A DNA stretch of 64,000 nt from Kaustia mangrovi (GCF_015482775.1 NZ_CP058214.1:620001-684000); one strand, 5' to 3'; counted from the stretch's first letter, positions 54,476 through 63,862 are shown. Translations and numbers: made by a program. Notes: a model not told the origin generated them from the sequence alone.

Positions 54476-55447
54476 TCACGGCATCAGGATCGTGGATCCC
54501 GTTGTCTTGCGTGCCTCGAGATCGCGATGCGCGGCCGTCACATCGGCGAGCGCATAGCGCTGGTTGACCGCGATCTCGATCTTTCCGCTCGCCACCATGG
54601 AGATCAGGTCCGACGCGTTCTCCCGCAGCGCCTCGTCGCTCGCCACATAGGTCATGAGCGTGGGCCTGGTGAGATAGAGCGAGCCCTTCGCGGAGAGAAG
54701 CCCGGTGTCGAAACTGTCGACGGGCCCCGAGGCATTGCCGAAACTCACCAGCAGCCCGCGCGGGCGCAGGCTGTCGAGCGAGGCCTCCAGCGTCGCCCGC
54801 CCGACCCCGTCATAGACGACCGGGACGCCCTCCCCGCCGGTGATCTCGCGTACCCGTTCCGCGACATTCTCCTTGCGGTAGTCGATGGTGTGGTCGCAGC
54901 CATTGGCGCGCGCGAGCTCGGCCTTCTCCTGCGATCCCACCGTGCCGATCACCGTCGCGCCGAGCGCCTTCGCCCACTGGCAGGCGATCAGCCCGACACC
55001 GCCGGCGGCGGCATGGAACAGGATCGTCTCGCCGGCCGCCACGCGATAGGTCTCGCGCAGCAGGTAGCGCACCGTCATGCCCTTCAGCATCATGGCCGCC
55101 GCGGTTTCGAATGAGACGGCATCGGGCAGCTTCGCAAGCCGGCCGGCGGGCATGATGCGGCCTTGCGCATAGGCGCCGATCGGCCCCGCGCCATAGGCCA
55201 CGCGGTCGCCCTCCTTCAGCGTCGTCACGCCCTCGCCGACCGCGTCCACGGTGCCGGCGGCCTCCAACCCCAGCCCCGTCGGCAGCGGCAGCTTGTAGAG
55301 GCCGGTGCGGTGATAGGTATCGATGAAATTCAGGCCGATGGCGGCATGCTTCACCCGCACCTCGCCGGGCCCCGGCGCGCCGAGCTCGACGTCCTCGAGC
55401 GTCATGACCTCCGGGCCGCCGGTCTCGTGAATCCTGATCGCCTTCAT
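54476..55447 (-). CDS. NADPH:quinone oxidoreductase (Qor-type MDR)
   Basis: 323 residues of a zinc-free medium-chain dehydrogenase: MKAIRIHETGGPEVM start, AAAMMLKGMTVRYLL, the nucleotide loop AAAGGVGLIACQWAKALGA and YDGVGRATLEASLDSLRPRG. It probably reduces quinones by NADPH. Third gene after gntR and the HAD gene, all on the minus strand. Confidence 0.9.
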   Translation of the reverse strand: MKAIRIHETGGPEVMTLEDVELGAPGPGEVRVKHAAIGLNFIDTYHRTGLYKLPLPTGLGLEAAGTVDAVGEGVTTLKEGDRVAYGAGPIGAYAQGRIMPAGRLAKLPDAVSFETAAAMMLKGMTVRYLLRETYRVAAGETILFHAAAGGVGLIACQWAKALGATVIGTVGSQEKAELARANGCDHTIDYRKENVAERVREITGGEGVPVVYDGVGRATLEASLDSLRPRGLLVSFGNASGPVDSFDTGLLSAKGSLYLTRPTLMTYVASDEALRENASDLISMVASGKIEIAVNQRYALADVTAAHRDLEARKTTGSTILMP

Positions 55448-55577
55448 ACCGCCGCCTCCTGTGGGGACTGTCTCTCAAAGTTCGGGTTCCGGGACCCTGC
55501 CCCCAAAGCGGCGGCCAGACAAGACGGTGGCGCGAAAATTGCCGCCAGACGGAGAACGGACGACGGGCGAACCGCGG

Positions 55578-56261
55578 CTATCCCTCCAGTCCCAGAAGGG
55601 CCGGCACGCCCCGAAGGTCCCGGAGCTCCTCATAGGGCGCGTTGGCCGGCACGCCCGGCTCGCCGTAGCGGTTGATCCAGATGGCGCGCAGGCCGAGCGC
55701 CTTGCAGGCGGCGATATCAAGCCGCTGGCCCTGCGCCACATGGACGATATCGTCCACCTCAAGGCCGAGCCGGCGGTGGGCGTAGCGGAAGATCTCCTCC
55801 GACGGCTTGTAGGCGCCGGCCTGTTCCGCCGTCACCACCTCGTCGATGGGCACGCCGAGCCGGGCGACATTGCCCGCGATGAGATCGTCGTCGGTGTTGG
55901 AGATGATGCAGAGCCGGCAGCTCCGTCCCAGCCTCTCGAGCACCGCCGGCACCTCCTCGAAGGGGCCGAATGTGGGAATGGCCTCGACGAGGCTCATCTC
56001 CTCGCCCGGCCCGAGTGTGAGGCCGAGCGTGCCGAAGGCCTCGCGCATGGCGGCCGGGGACACCTCCTTGAAGGGGCGGTGCGGCGGCTCCTGCTCCAGC
56101 CTGTGCTCGGCATCGCTATAGGCCGCGATGAGCTGCTCGCTCGTCAGCGTGCCGCCATGGCGGTCGACAATGGCGCGGGCCACGGTCTCCAGCCCTTCGA
56201 AGAAGCGGATCAGCGTGCCGTAGCAATCGAAGGTCACCGCCTTCGGTGTCTCGTAGGTCAT
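55578..56261 (-). CDS. HAD hydrolase, (S)-2-haloacid dehalogenase-like
   Basis: 227 residues. The nucleophile motif is FDCYGTLI, with Tyr-Gly replacing the second Asp as in haloacid dehalogenase type II rather than phosphatases. Motif 2 is IISNTDDD, motif 3 lysine YKPSEEIFRYA. The substrate may be a 2-haloacid or an unrelated small molecule. It lies 29 bases after gntR and 130 before qor. Confidence 0.85.
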   Translation of the reverse strand: MTYETPKAVTFDCYGTLIRFFEGLETVARAIVDRHGGTLTSEQLIAAYSDAEHRLEQEPPHRPFKEVSPAAMREAFGTLGLTLGPGEEMSLVEAIPTFGPFEEVPAVLERLGRSCRLCIISNTDDDLIAGNVARLGVPIDEVVTAEQAGAYKPSEEIFRYAHRRLGLEVDDIVHVAQGQRLDIAACKALGLRAIWINRYGEPGVPANAPYEELRDLRGVPALLGLEG

Positions 56262-56290
56262 GGGGGGACTGTCCTGTCGTTTCGGGGGCT

Positions 56291-56959
56291 TCAGGAATCG
56301 TCGAGCGCGCTGATGCGCCGGTAGAGGGCCTCGCCGGCGGCCGCATTGTGCTCATGGGCCACGCTCTCGGCGAGATCGGGATTGCCGGACAGGATGGCCG
56401 CGACCAGGCGGCGATGCTCCTCATAGACAGCGCTCTCGTCCTCCACGCCGGCGTCAGAAGTCGCGATGAACACGCGGATCTGGTCGGACAGCCCCTCATA
56501 GAGGCTCTTCAGGCGCGTATGCCCCGCCATCTCGATGACCTGCAGGTGGAGCGCGAGATCGGCCTCGACCACGTCGCTGCGCTCGCCGAGCGCACAGGCG
56601 CGCTTGAGCCGCGCGAGCGCCTCGTTGAGGTCGTGGGCCGGTCTCGTGCGCGCCGCCTGCGCGGCAAGGCGCGCGGCGAGCCCCTCCAGCGCCTGGCGCA
56701 GCGTGTAGAGCTCGTGGGCGTCGGCCGAGGTGAAGGCCGTCACCGACCAGCCGCTATAGGCCCGCCGTTCCACGAGCCCCTCGCGCTCGAGCTCGGAGAG
56801 CGCGGCCCGCAGCGTGCCGCGCGACAGGCCGAATGTCTCCGCCAGCGGCATTTCCCTGAGCCGTTCCCCCGCCCTCAGCCGCCCCGACACGATCTCGCGC
56901 CTGAGTGCCGCCTTGGCCTGCACGACCAGCGTCTGTTTCTCGATGGCGAGGCCCTTCAT
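56291..56959 (-). CDS. GntR-family regulator, FadR/FCD type
   Basis: 222 residues from the ATG at 56959, 7 bases after AAGGA; an in-frame ATG at 56977 is possible. N-terminal wHTH (GERLREMPLAETFGLSRGTLRAALSELEREGLV) and a helical FCD ligand domain with the metal histidines (DLALHLQVIEMAGH, AHEHNAA). It is divergent from the class II aldolase gene and first in the HAD-qor unit; a 28-bp dyad lies between. It probably represses both arms. Confidence 0.9.
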   Translation of the reverse strand: MKGLAIEKQTLVVQAKAALRREIVSGRLRAGERLREMPLAETFGLSRGTLRAALSELEREGLVERRAYSGWSVTAFTSADAHELYTLRQALEGLAARLAAQAARTRPAHDLNEALARLKRACALGERSDVVEADLALHLQVIEMAGHTRLKSLYEGLSDQIRVFIATSDAGVEDESAVYEEHRRLVAAILSGNPDLAESVAHEHNAAAGEALYRRISALDDS

Positions 56960-57050
56960 CTGCAGATCCTTCGACATCCGACGGCAATGTCCGGGCAGTT
57001 CCGGCCCGGCCTCCTTGCTGCATTGGCAGACACGCAAAGCTCACAACGAG

Positions 57051-57078
57051 AATTGGTGATTGTCAACAATTATCAATT
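57051..57078. promoter_or_regulatory. 28-bp dyad, probable GntR operator
   Basis: It reads AATTG-N4-TTGTCAACAA-N4-CAATT, symmetric about 57064/57065, with inner ATTGT/ACAAT and outer AATTG/CAATT arms. The spacing suits a dimeric FadR-type regulator (GTnnAC core). It lies between gntR and the aldolase. Confidence 0.6.
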
Positions 57079-57156
57079 CTGCGAGGATCCTCCACCGTGA
57101 CATTGCGATCCACCATGCGAACCCGTCATGCGGCGCATCCTCTCCGGAGACAGACG

Positions 57157-57885
57157 ATGACCGACACCGAAGCCCCGCTCCGCCACGATCTCGCCACCGC
57201 GCTCAGATGGGCTGCCCGCCTCGGCCTCCACGAAGGGGTGTGTAACCATTTCTCCGTGGTCGTGCCGAAGGCGGACGGTGCCAATACGCGCCGTTTCCTG
57301 ATCAATCCGGAAGGGCTTCACTGGGACGAGATGACGCCGGAAGCCATCGTCTCCTGCGCGCTCGACGACGAGGGCGAGGACGTGCCGGACGGTGTCGAGG
57401 CGACGGCCTATTTCATCCATCGCGAGATCCACCGGCTCGTGCCGCATGCGACATGCGCGCTCCACACGCACATGCCCTATGCCACCGCGCTCACCCTGCG
57501 GCGCAACATGCGATTGCGGATGGCGAGCCAGAACGCCCTGCGCTTCTATGGCCGCATCGCCTATGACGACCACTATGGCGGGCTGGCGCTCGGGGCGGAG
57601 GAAGGCGAGCGCATCGCCGGCGCGCTCGGCAAGGCCGACATCGCCTTTCTGGCCAATCACGGCGTCGTCGCGGTCGCAGAGACCGTCGCCGAGGCCTTCG
57701 ACGACCTCTATTATCTGGAGCGCGTCTGCCAGACCCAGATCCTGGCGGAAACCGGGGGCGCGGAGCTGCGCGACCTGGACGAGGCGACATGCACGGCCGT
57801 CGCCGCCCAGTTCGCCTCCGAACGCACAGCCGGCGCCAACCGGCATTTCGAGGCCCTGAAGCGGATGGCCGCGACCGGCTTCTGA
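57157..57885 (+). CDS. Class II aldolase/adducin family protein
   Basis: 242 residues from the ATG at 57157 behind CGGAGA. Metal ligands typical of the family: HTHMPYATAL (His, His) and NHGVVAVAE (His), with GVCNHFSVVVP near the start. Members include L-fuculose-phosphate and L-ribulose-5-phosphate aldolases/epimerases and many unassigned decarboxylases or aldolases. It is regulated, by position, by the GntR protein next to it. Confidence 0.87.
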   Translation: MTDTEAPLRHDLATALRWAARLGLHEGVCNHFSVVVPKADGANTRRFLINPEGLHWDEMTPEAIVSCALDDEGEDVPDGVEATAYFIHREIHRLVPHATCALHTHMPYATALTLRRNMRLRMASQNALRFYGRIAYDDHYGGLALGAEEGERIAGALGKADIAFLANHGVVAVAETVAEAFDDLYYLERVCQTQILAETGGAELRDLDEATCTAVAAQFASERTAGANRHFEALKRMAATGF

Positions 57886-57934
57886 TTCTGAGAGAGCGTC
57901 TTCCCGCCCCGGACCCCTTGCGGGCCGGCGCGCG

Positions 57935-58360
57935 TCAGTGCCTCACGACAAAGACCGAACAGGCCGCGTGGCGCACGACCCGCGCCGCTGTCGAGCCGAG
58001 CAGATAGTCCGCCACGCCCGGCCTGTGGGACGCCATGACGATGAGGTCGGCCTTGATCTCCTCCGAATAGTCGAGGATTTCCGGATAGCTATTGCCGTGG
58101 CGGACCGCGCAGACCACCTTTCCGGCACCGAACTCGACGGCACCCGCGACCCGTTCCAGCTTCGCCTTCGTATCCGCCGAGGCCTTCTTCTCGTAGTCGG
58201 CCGGCAGATATTGCGACACGACCGCCGGCGGCCCGTAGATCACGTTGAGCAGATGGACATCCGCCCCTTCCTGGCTTGCGAATTGCGCGGCAACCCGCAA
58301 GAGTTCCTTGGAATGCTCCAGATGCTCCAGATCGACCGGCACCAGAATGGTCCTGAACAT
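57935..58360 (-). CDS. Universal stress protein (UspA family)
   Basis: 141 residues from the ATG at 58360. N-terminal strand MFRTILVPVDLEH and C-terminal nucleotide loop HRPGVADYLLGSTAARVVRHAACSVFVVR, close to G-x2-G-x9-G-S/T of ATP-binding Usp proteins but with the first G region altered. Stress or starvation response; no partner is evident. Confidence 0.9.
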   Translation of the reverse strand: MFRTILVPVDLEHLEHSKELLRVAAQFASQEGADVHLLNVIYGPPAVVSQYLPADYEKKASADTKAKLERVAGAVEFGAGKVVCAVRHGNSYPEILDYSEEIKADLIVMASHRPGVADYLLGSTAARVVRHAACSVFVVRH

Positions 58361-58647
58361 GGGACTTTGGCCTCCCGCACGTTTGTTTCCCCTGAAGCGG
58401 CCCGTATCCTCGCGCGACGCGGAAGGCGGGCTGCCCCGAACCCTTGAAACGGACCGAACGGCGGGCATGAACGGCGCTTCGTCCAGCGCCTTCCGATCCA
58501 GAGGCGCCACGTTAGAGCATTTCGCGCCGGAGCGGAATTGATCGCGATCATGACGCTTTCCGGCATGGCGCCGGACGGGCGCCTTGTTAGAATTGGTCCG
58601 GTTCGAGAAATCCCGTGCCGCCCGCCCGCCTTGTCTCCGGAGGACCG

Positions 58648-60705
58648 ATGACCACGCTCGTTCGAGGCAACGACCCGCTGCTCCAGCCCTTCACGCTCAA
58701 GCACCTCACCCTGAAGAACCGCCTCATGTCGACGGCGCACGAGCCGAACTACGCCGAGGACGGCATGCCGACCGAGCGCTACAGGCTCTATCACGTGGAG
58801 AAGGCGAAGGGCGGCATCGCCATGACCATGACGGCCGGCTCCGCCGTCGTCTCGCCCGACAGCCCTCCGGCCTTCGGCAACCTCCACGCCTACAAGGACG
58901 AGATCGTCCCCCATCTCAAGCGACTGGCGGAGGAATGCCACGAGCACGGTTGCGCGGTGATGATCCAGCTCACCCATCTCGGCCGGCGCACAACCTGGAG
59001 CCAGGCCGACTGGCTGCCCGTGCTCTCCCCCTCGCCGGTGCGCGAGCCCGCCCATCGCGCCTTCCCCAAGGAGATGGAGGACTGGGACATCGAGCGCGTC
59101 GTGAAGGACTACGCCGCCGCCGCCGAGCGCATGAAGGCGGCGGGCCTCGACGGCTTCGAGTTCGAGGCCTACGGCCACCTCATGGACGCCTTCTGGTCGC
59201 CCGCCACCAATCTGCGCACCGACGAGTACAATGGCAGCCTCGACAACCGGCTGCGCTTCACCCTGCGCGTGCTGGAGGCGGTGCGCGCAGCCGTCGGGCC
59301 GGACTTCATCGTCGGCATGCGCCTCGTCGCCGACGAGGACTGGGAGAAGGGCCTCACCCGCGAGGACGGTATCGCCATCTGCCGCAAGCTCGTCGCGACG
59401 GGCCATGTGGACTTCCTGAACATCATTCGCGGCCATATCGAGACCGATGCCGCGCTCGCCGACGTCATCCCGATCCACGGCATGCGCTCCGCGCCCCATC
59501 TCGACTTCGCGGGCGACGTGCGCCAGGAGACGAAGTTCCCCGTCTTCCATGCCGCGCGCATCTCCGATGTGGCGACCGCCCGCCATGCGGTGGCGGAAGG
59601 CAAGCTCGACATGGTCGGCATGACGCGCGCCCATATCGCCGACCCCCACATCGCGCGCAAGGTCGCGGAGAGCCGCGAGGACGATATCCGCCCCTGTGTC
59701 GGGGCGACCTACTGCCTCGACCGCATCTATGAGGGCGGCGAGACGTTGTGCATCCACAATGCGGCAACCGCGCGCGAGGCGACCATGCCCCATGTCATCG
59801 CGCGAACGCGGGGCCCCTTGCGCAAGGTCGTGATCGTGGGGGCCGGCCCCGCCGGGCTCGAGGCCGCCCGTGTCTGCGCCGAACGCGGGCACAAGGTCAC
59901 GCTCTTCGAGGCCGCGCCGGAGCCTGGCGGCCAGGTGCGCCTCATTGCCCGCGCAATGCGGCGCAAGGAGTTCATCGGCATCGTCGACTGGCGCATGGGT
60001 CAGCTCGGAAAGCACGACGTCGCCTTTCGCTTCAACACCTATGCGGAGGCCGCCGATGTGGAGGCGGAAGAGCCCGATATCGTGATCGTGGCGACCGGAG
60101 GCCTGCCGAACACCGACTGCATCGAGGAGGGATCGGCGCTCGCCGTGTCGAGCTGGGACATCCTGTCGGGCGATGTCGCGCCGGCCGCCGACGTCCTCGT
60201 CTATGACGACAATGGCGGCCATCCGGCCATGCAGGCCGCCGAGCTCCTGGCGGAGGCGGGATCGACGCTCGAGGTGGTGAGCCCGGAGCGGATGTTCGCG
60301 CCCGAAATGGGCGGGCTCAACTATGTGCCCTATCTGCGCGCCTTCCAGGAGCACGGTGCGACCGTCACCATCTCCACCCGCGTCGGCGCGATCAGGCGGG
60401 AGGGCAACCGGCTCGCCGTAACGCTCATCAGCGACTACACCGACCGCCCGGTGGGCGAGCGCCTCGTGGACCAGGTGGTCGCCGAGCACGGCACCATGCC
60501 GCTCGACGAGCTCTATTTCGCCCTGAAGGAGGCCTCGGTGAACCGCGGCGAGGTCGACTATGCCGCTCTCGTCGCCGGACGCCCCCAGGAGATCGCCGCC
60601 AATCCCGACGGCACCTTCAGGCTGTTCCGCATCGGAGATGCCGTCACCTCGCGCAACATCCACGCCGCCATCTACGATGCGCTGCGCCTGTGCAAGGACT
60701 TCTGA
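58648..60705 (+). CDS. FMN/FAD oxidoreductase of the 2,4-dienoyl-CoA reductase / trimethylamine dehydrogenase type
   Basis: 685 residues from the ATG at 58648, 5 bases after GGAGG. N-terminal old-yellow-enzyme barrel (residues 8-370, with the active-site region FEFEAYGHLMDAFWSPATNLRTDEYNGS). There is then an Fe-S loop C-VGATY-C-x11-C, and a FAD/NAD Rossmann part (VVIVGAGPAGLEAARVCAERGHKVTLFEAAPEPGGQ). Relatives demethylate N-methylated amines such as stachydrine or dimethylglycine, or reduce dienoyl-CoA. The Fe-S loop has Ala where the second of four Cys is usual. The substrate is not assigned; the TMA/stachydrine-demethylase subgroup is favoured. Confidence 0.83.
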   Translation: MTTLVRGNDPLLQPFTLKHLTLKNRLMSTAHEPNYAEDGMPTERYRLYHVEKAKGGIAMTMTAGSAVVSPDSPPAFGNLHAYKDEIVPHLKRLAEECHEHGCAVMIQLTHLGRRTTWSQADWLPVLSPSPVREPAHRAFPKEMEDWDIERVVKDYAAAAERMKAAGLDGFEFEAYGHLMDAFWSPATNLRTDEYNGSLDNRLRFTLRVLEAVRAAVGPDFIVGMRLVADEDWEKGLTREDGIAICRKLVATGHVDFLNIIRGHIETDAALADVIPIHGMRSAPHLDFAGDVRQETKFPVFHAARISDVATARHAVAEGKLDMVGMTRAHIADPHIARKVAESREDDIRPCVGATYCLDRIYEGGETLCIHNAATAREATMPHVIARTRGPLRKVVIVGAGPAGLEAARVCAERGHKVTLFEAAPEPGGQVRLIARAMRRKEFIGIVDWRMGQLGKHDVAFRFNTYAEAADVEAEEPDIVIVATGGLPNTDCIEEGSALAVSSWDILSGDVAPAADVLVYDDNGGHPAMQAAELLAEAGSTLEVVSPERMFAPEMGGLNYVPYLRAFQEHGATVTISTRVGAIRREGNRLAVTLISDYTDRPVGERLVDQVVAEHGTMPLDELYFALKEASVNRGEVDYAALVAGRPQEIAANPDGTFRLFRIGDAVTSRNIHAAIYDALRLCKDF

Positions 60706-61688
60706 GAGGCCGCCTCGGCCCCTTCCGCGAAAGTTATCAACCGGACAGCCCTCTGCTGCAATGCGGTATCCCATTGCCGCGTTTTGGTGATTCGCGAAGT
60801 TGTGGAACGCGTGTGGACAATGCGTAGCGGGGCGATGACAGCCCCCCGTTCCCGACGCACACTTTACCTGCACGGTCCGAGAGGGTCCGGAGACGGCGAA
60901 ACCGGACAACACTGATCGGAACTCACCGTGATCCCGGCGCCGGCGGGACCGGACGGAGGCTCGAGACGGTTTTCGGACCGTCGAGGCGCCGCCCGGAGGG
61001 CTGATCCGGAGGGAATGCGATGCGGGCTTCGGCCAGCACCGCGCTCTCGACGGAGAAGCCGGCCAGGACCTTGAACAAGCGGGGCCGCCTCGTGCGGGCC
61101 TGTACGGGAGGGGTCGGGGCAACCCGCCAGCAATCGCCACCGGGATGCAGCTCTGACGCGCGTGTGGATGCCTTCGGGCAGACACCGCGCGCCGGGGCAG
61201 CATCGACGCTCTTGGACGGCGAGGACCCGTTCATCGGCAAAGGCGTTGCGCAAGCCCTGGGGCCGTGGCACACAACGCCTTCGGACTGGAAACGACGCCG
61301 CCTGCAGCATCGCTGACGGGGCAGCGAGTGACCGGTCCAAACGGCCCGGACAGAGGGTCCAGAATGGCGCGGTCCGAAAGGGTTCGCCGCCGTATCCCCG
61401 GACCCTTCGTCCATGAAAAGTGCGGAGCGGCTCCACGGGCCCTCCGCATTTTTCATGGGCGCACCCGCCCTCTCCCCATTGCTACCGCCCGCGATCGGCC
61501 ACGATTCCGCCCGGCTTTGCCGCAACAGTGCGTCCGTGTCACGATTCTGAAAAACGAGTCGCCTGCGAGCGCGATGCCCGATGCGGGGCGTCACGCTCAA
61601 GCAGTTACAATCCATCGGCTTTCCCGAAACGGGGCAGGCCTGCCGGGCTTGCGGGGACGCCGATCCCGGGAGAGGGAGCGCACGCACA
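60706..61688. other. Gene-free stretch of 983 bases
   Basis: No credible gene: open frames here lack ribosome sites and have arginine-rich, non-native composition. It contains three DnaA-box-like words (60734-60742, 60801-60809, 60812-60820), too few and too degenerate for an origin, and a strong hairpin at 61411-61458. An untranslated RNA gene ending at that hairpin is possible, but I see no known family. Confidence 0.35.
61411..61458. terminator. Long hairpin, probable bidirectional terminator
   Basis: Arms CCATGAAAAGTGCGGAG and CTCCGCATTTTTCATGG pair over 17 bp with one G-U. The GC core TGCGGAG/CTCCGCA is flanked by an A-run and a T-run, so it can terminate both strands. No protein gene ends nearby on either strand. 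Confidence 0.65.
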
Positions 61689-62663
61689 ATGGCCAAACCG
61701 CACGGCTCACTCAACTGCGCCTTCGAGATACGCGGCGGACATGCCTTCACGCTCGGCTGGGAGGAACTCGCACAGGCGCCCTCGCCAAAGGCCTGGCGCT
61801 GGATCCATCTCGACCGCTCGCGCCAGGAAGCACGCGCCTGGCTGCGCGGGCGAAGCGGCGTCGCGCGTGTCGCCGCCGACGCCCTGCTCGCCGACGAGAC
61901 CCGCCCCCGCTTCACCACGCTGGACGACGGTGCCCTCCTCATCCTGCGCGGTATCAACACCAATGCGGATGCGAGCCCGGAGGACATGGTGTCGGTGCGC
62001 ATCTGGATCGAGAAGAACCGCATCATCACCGTCCAGCGGCGCTCTCTTCGCGCCATTGCGGAGGTGAAGGCAAGCCTGGAGTCCGGCGACGGGCCCAAGA
62101 CGCCCGGGGACTTCGTGATCCGGATCGCGGAAGCCCTGACCGACCGGGTCGGCCCGCTGATCGAGACGCTGGACGACCGGCTGGAGGACCTCGAGACCGC
62201 CATCACCGAAGACGGCCGGTCCGATCACCGTGCCGAGCTGATCGCCTTGCGCCGCAGCGCCATTCCGCTACGCCGCTATCTGAGCCCGCAGCGCGAGGCC
62301 CTCGCCCACCTGATCGCCGCGCCGGTGGCCTGGCTCGACGATCTCCAGCGCGCCCATCTGCGCGAGGTCGCCGACCGCACGATCCGCTTCGTGGAGGATC
62401 TCGACGCCGTGCACGAGCGTGCCACACTCCTTCACGGGGAGTTCGCCAACCACCTGTCGGAGCGGATCAACGTCAATATCTACGTGCTCTCCATCGTTGC
62501 CGCCGTGATCCTCCCCTTGAGCCTCGTCACCGGGCTGCTCGGCGCCAATGTCGGCGGCATACCGGGCGAGAGCTCGCCCTGGGGCTTTGCGCTTCTCACC
62601 CTGGCGCTGGCAGCCATCGCCGCCGCGGAGGTCTGGATTCTCAAGCGCCTCGACTGGATATGA
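61689..62663 (+). CDS. zntB: Zinc transporter ZntB (CorA superfamily)
   Basis: 324 residues from the ATG at 61689. Large cytoplasmic helical domain, then two C-terminal membrane helices (VYVLSIVAAVILPLSLVTGLL and WGFALLTLALAAIAAAEVW) separated by GANVGGIPG, the ZntB version of the CorA GMN loop. Pentameric channel-like Zn2+ transporter of the inner membrane. It stands alone, 230 bases after the long hairpin. Confidence 0.9.
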   Translation: MAKPHGSLNCAFEIRGGHAFTLGWEELAQAPSPKAWRWIHLDRSRQEARAWLRGRSGVARVAADALLADETRPRFTTLDDGALLILRGINTNADASPEDMVSVRIWIEKNRIITVQRRSLRAIAEVKASLESGDGPKTPGDFVIRIAEALTDRVGPLIETLDDRLEDLETAITEDGRSDHRAELIALRRSAIPLRRYLSPQREALAHLIAAPVAWLDDLQRAHLREVADRTIRFVEDLDAVHERATLLHGEFANHLSERINVNIYVLSIVAAVILPLSLVTGLLGANVGGIPGESSPWGFALLTLALAAIAAAEVWILKRLDWI

Positions 62664-62680
62664 TCCCCGCTGGCAACGCC

Positions 62681-62713
62681 CTGGAATAACAAGAAAACGA
62701 TTCGCTATTCCAG
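62681..62713. repeat. Stem-loop between convergent zntB and ELM1-like genes
   Basis: CTGGAATA / TATTCCAG, a perfect 8-bp stem with a 17-base AT-rich loop, in the 72-base gap between two convergent genes. It probably acts as a weak two-way terminator. Confidence 0.5.
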
Positions 62714-62735
62714 TGCGTTACACAGAGTTTCCGAA

Positions 62736-63794
62736 TCAATGTCCCAACAATGCGGCGATGCGGCCAACGAGCATCGCCGCCTCGTCGGGTACCGGCCGCC
62801 AGGCCTTCGGGGCCGGTCCGCCCAGATGGGCCGCATGGCCGCCCGCGACGAGCCGGTCGTGAACCCGCGCCACGTCGCGCGGCGGCGTGAAGAGCCCATG
62901 CCGGCACGCCCATGCCACAAGACCGCCCCCAAGCCCGAGCGCCGGCATTGCGCGCGGCAGATCGGCGATCCACACCGGACGGCCCGTGCGGCAGGCTTCC
63001 GCCAGCATGGACACGCTCTCGCCCGTGACGATGAAATCGTCGGCCAGCGCGAGGAAGGCACGATGGGGATTGTCCCCGTCCCGCCCCCACAGATGGATAT
63101 GGGCCGGCACGTCGACCGCCGTCTTCAGGGCCTCCCCGACGGCCGTCCCGGTCCGCGGCGAGGTGGAGACGAGCAACGCGCCCGACCGCTCGCGCACGAA
63201 GGAGGAGGCCCGCCCCGCCAGGTCGCGCGCCACGGCCTCGTCGAGCCGGAAGGGCCAGCGCCCGCCGCCCACGAGCATCGCCGTCCAGGGACGGGGCAGA
63301 CCGTTGAGCCTCTCCTGCCAGCGCGCGACGTCCGCTCCGTCCGCCTCCGCCGCCGGCCCGGTGAAGGGCAGCGTCAGCCGGACCACATTGTCCCCCGGCG
63401 GCAGGCCGTATTGCGGCGTCGTCACGACGAGATCGAACTGCCCGAGCGGCGCGCGCGGCCGTCCGAGCTGGACGAGCCGTGTGCGCCCCCCGGAAGCCTT
63501 GCGGATCCAGAGGGCGACCGGAACGGTGCGCCGGCCCACCGCGATGACGAGATCCGGCCATGGCGGCGCGATCCGCGCACGCGCATCGGCGGACAGCGTG
63601 CGCAGCGACGCTCCGAGCATCAGGTTAGGAACCCGATACAATCCATTGAATTCAAGAGGTATTTCGAGAACCGACCCGCCGAGCTCCCGGCCGACCGCCT
63701 CGCCGAGCGCGCGCGCCTGCGCATTGTCTCCTGCATGCGCGCCCTGAAGCACCCAGATGACCGGGCCGCCCGGCGATGTCCGCTTCATCGTCAT
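62736..63794 (-). CDS. ELM1/GtrOC1-type protein (putative nucleoside-diphosphate-sugar epimerase family)
   Basis: 352 residues from the ATG at 63794 (63788 is an alternative). Features of the ELM1 family: VIWVLQGAHAGDNAQARALGEAVG, VVTTPQYGLPPGDNVVRL, VGGGRWPFRLD, FIVTGESVSMLAEACRTGRPVWI. It has a glycosyltransferase-like (GT-B) fold. Plant ELM1 takes part in mitochondrial fission; the bacterial function is unknown, possibly glycan-related. Confidence 0.85.
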   Translation of the reverse strand: MTMKRTSPGGPVIWVLQGAHAGDNAQARALGEAVGRELGGSVLEIPLEFNGLYRVPNLMLGASLRTLSADARARIAPPWPDLVIAVGRRTVPVALWIRKASGGRTRLVQLGRPRAPLGQFDLVVTTPQYGLPPGDNVVRLTLPFTGPAAEADGADVARWQERLNGLPRPWTAMLVGGGRWPFRLDEAVARDLAGRASSFVRERSGALLVSTSPRTGTAVGEALKTAVDVPAHIHLWGRDGDNPHRAFLALADDFIVTGESVSMLAEACRTGRPVWIADLPRAMPALGLGGGLVAWACRHGLFTPPRDVARVHDRLVAGGHAAHLGGPAPKAWRPVPDEAAMLVGRIAALLGH

Positions 63795-63862
63795 GGCCGA
63801 TGGGATAGCCGAGCCCGTGCCCCGAGGAAACCTTCAATCGGGTTTCCGCGTCCCGGAGGGCG

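Noticed and set aside
60734-60820. Three DnaA-box-like words, possible replication origin
   Set aside because: Only one is within one mismatch of TTATCCACA, there is no AT-rich unwinding region, and the neighbours are not those of known alphaproteobacterial origins.
60864-61436. 190-codon minus-strand open frame in the gene-free stretch
   Set aside because: Arginine/proline-rich shadow-type composition, a start inside a hairpin and no ribosome site; typical of chance frames in high-GC DNA.
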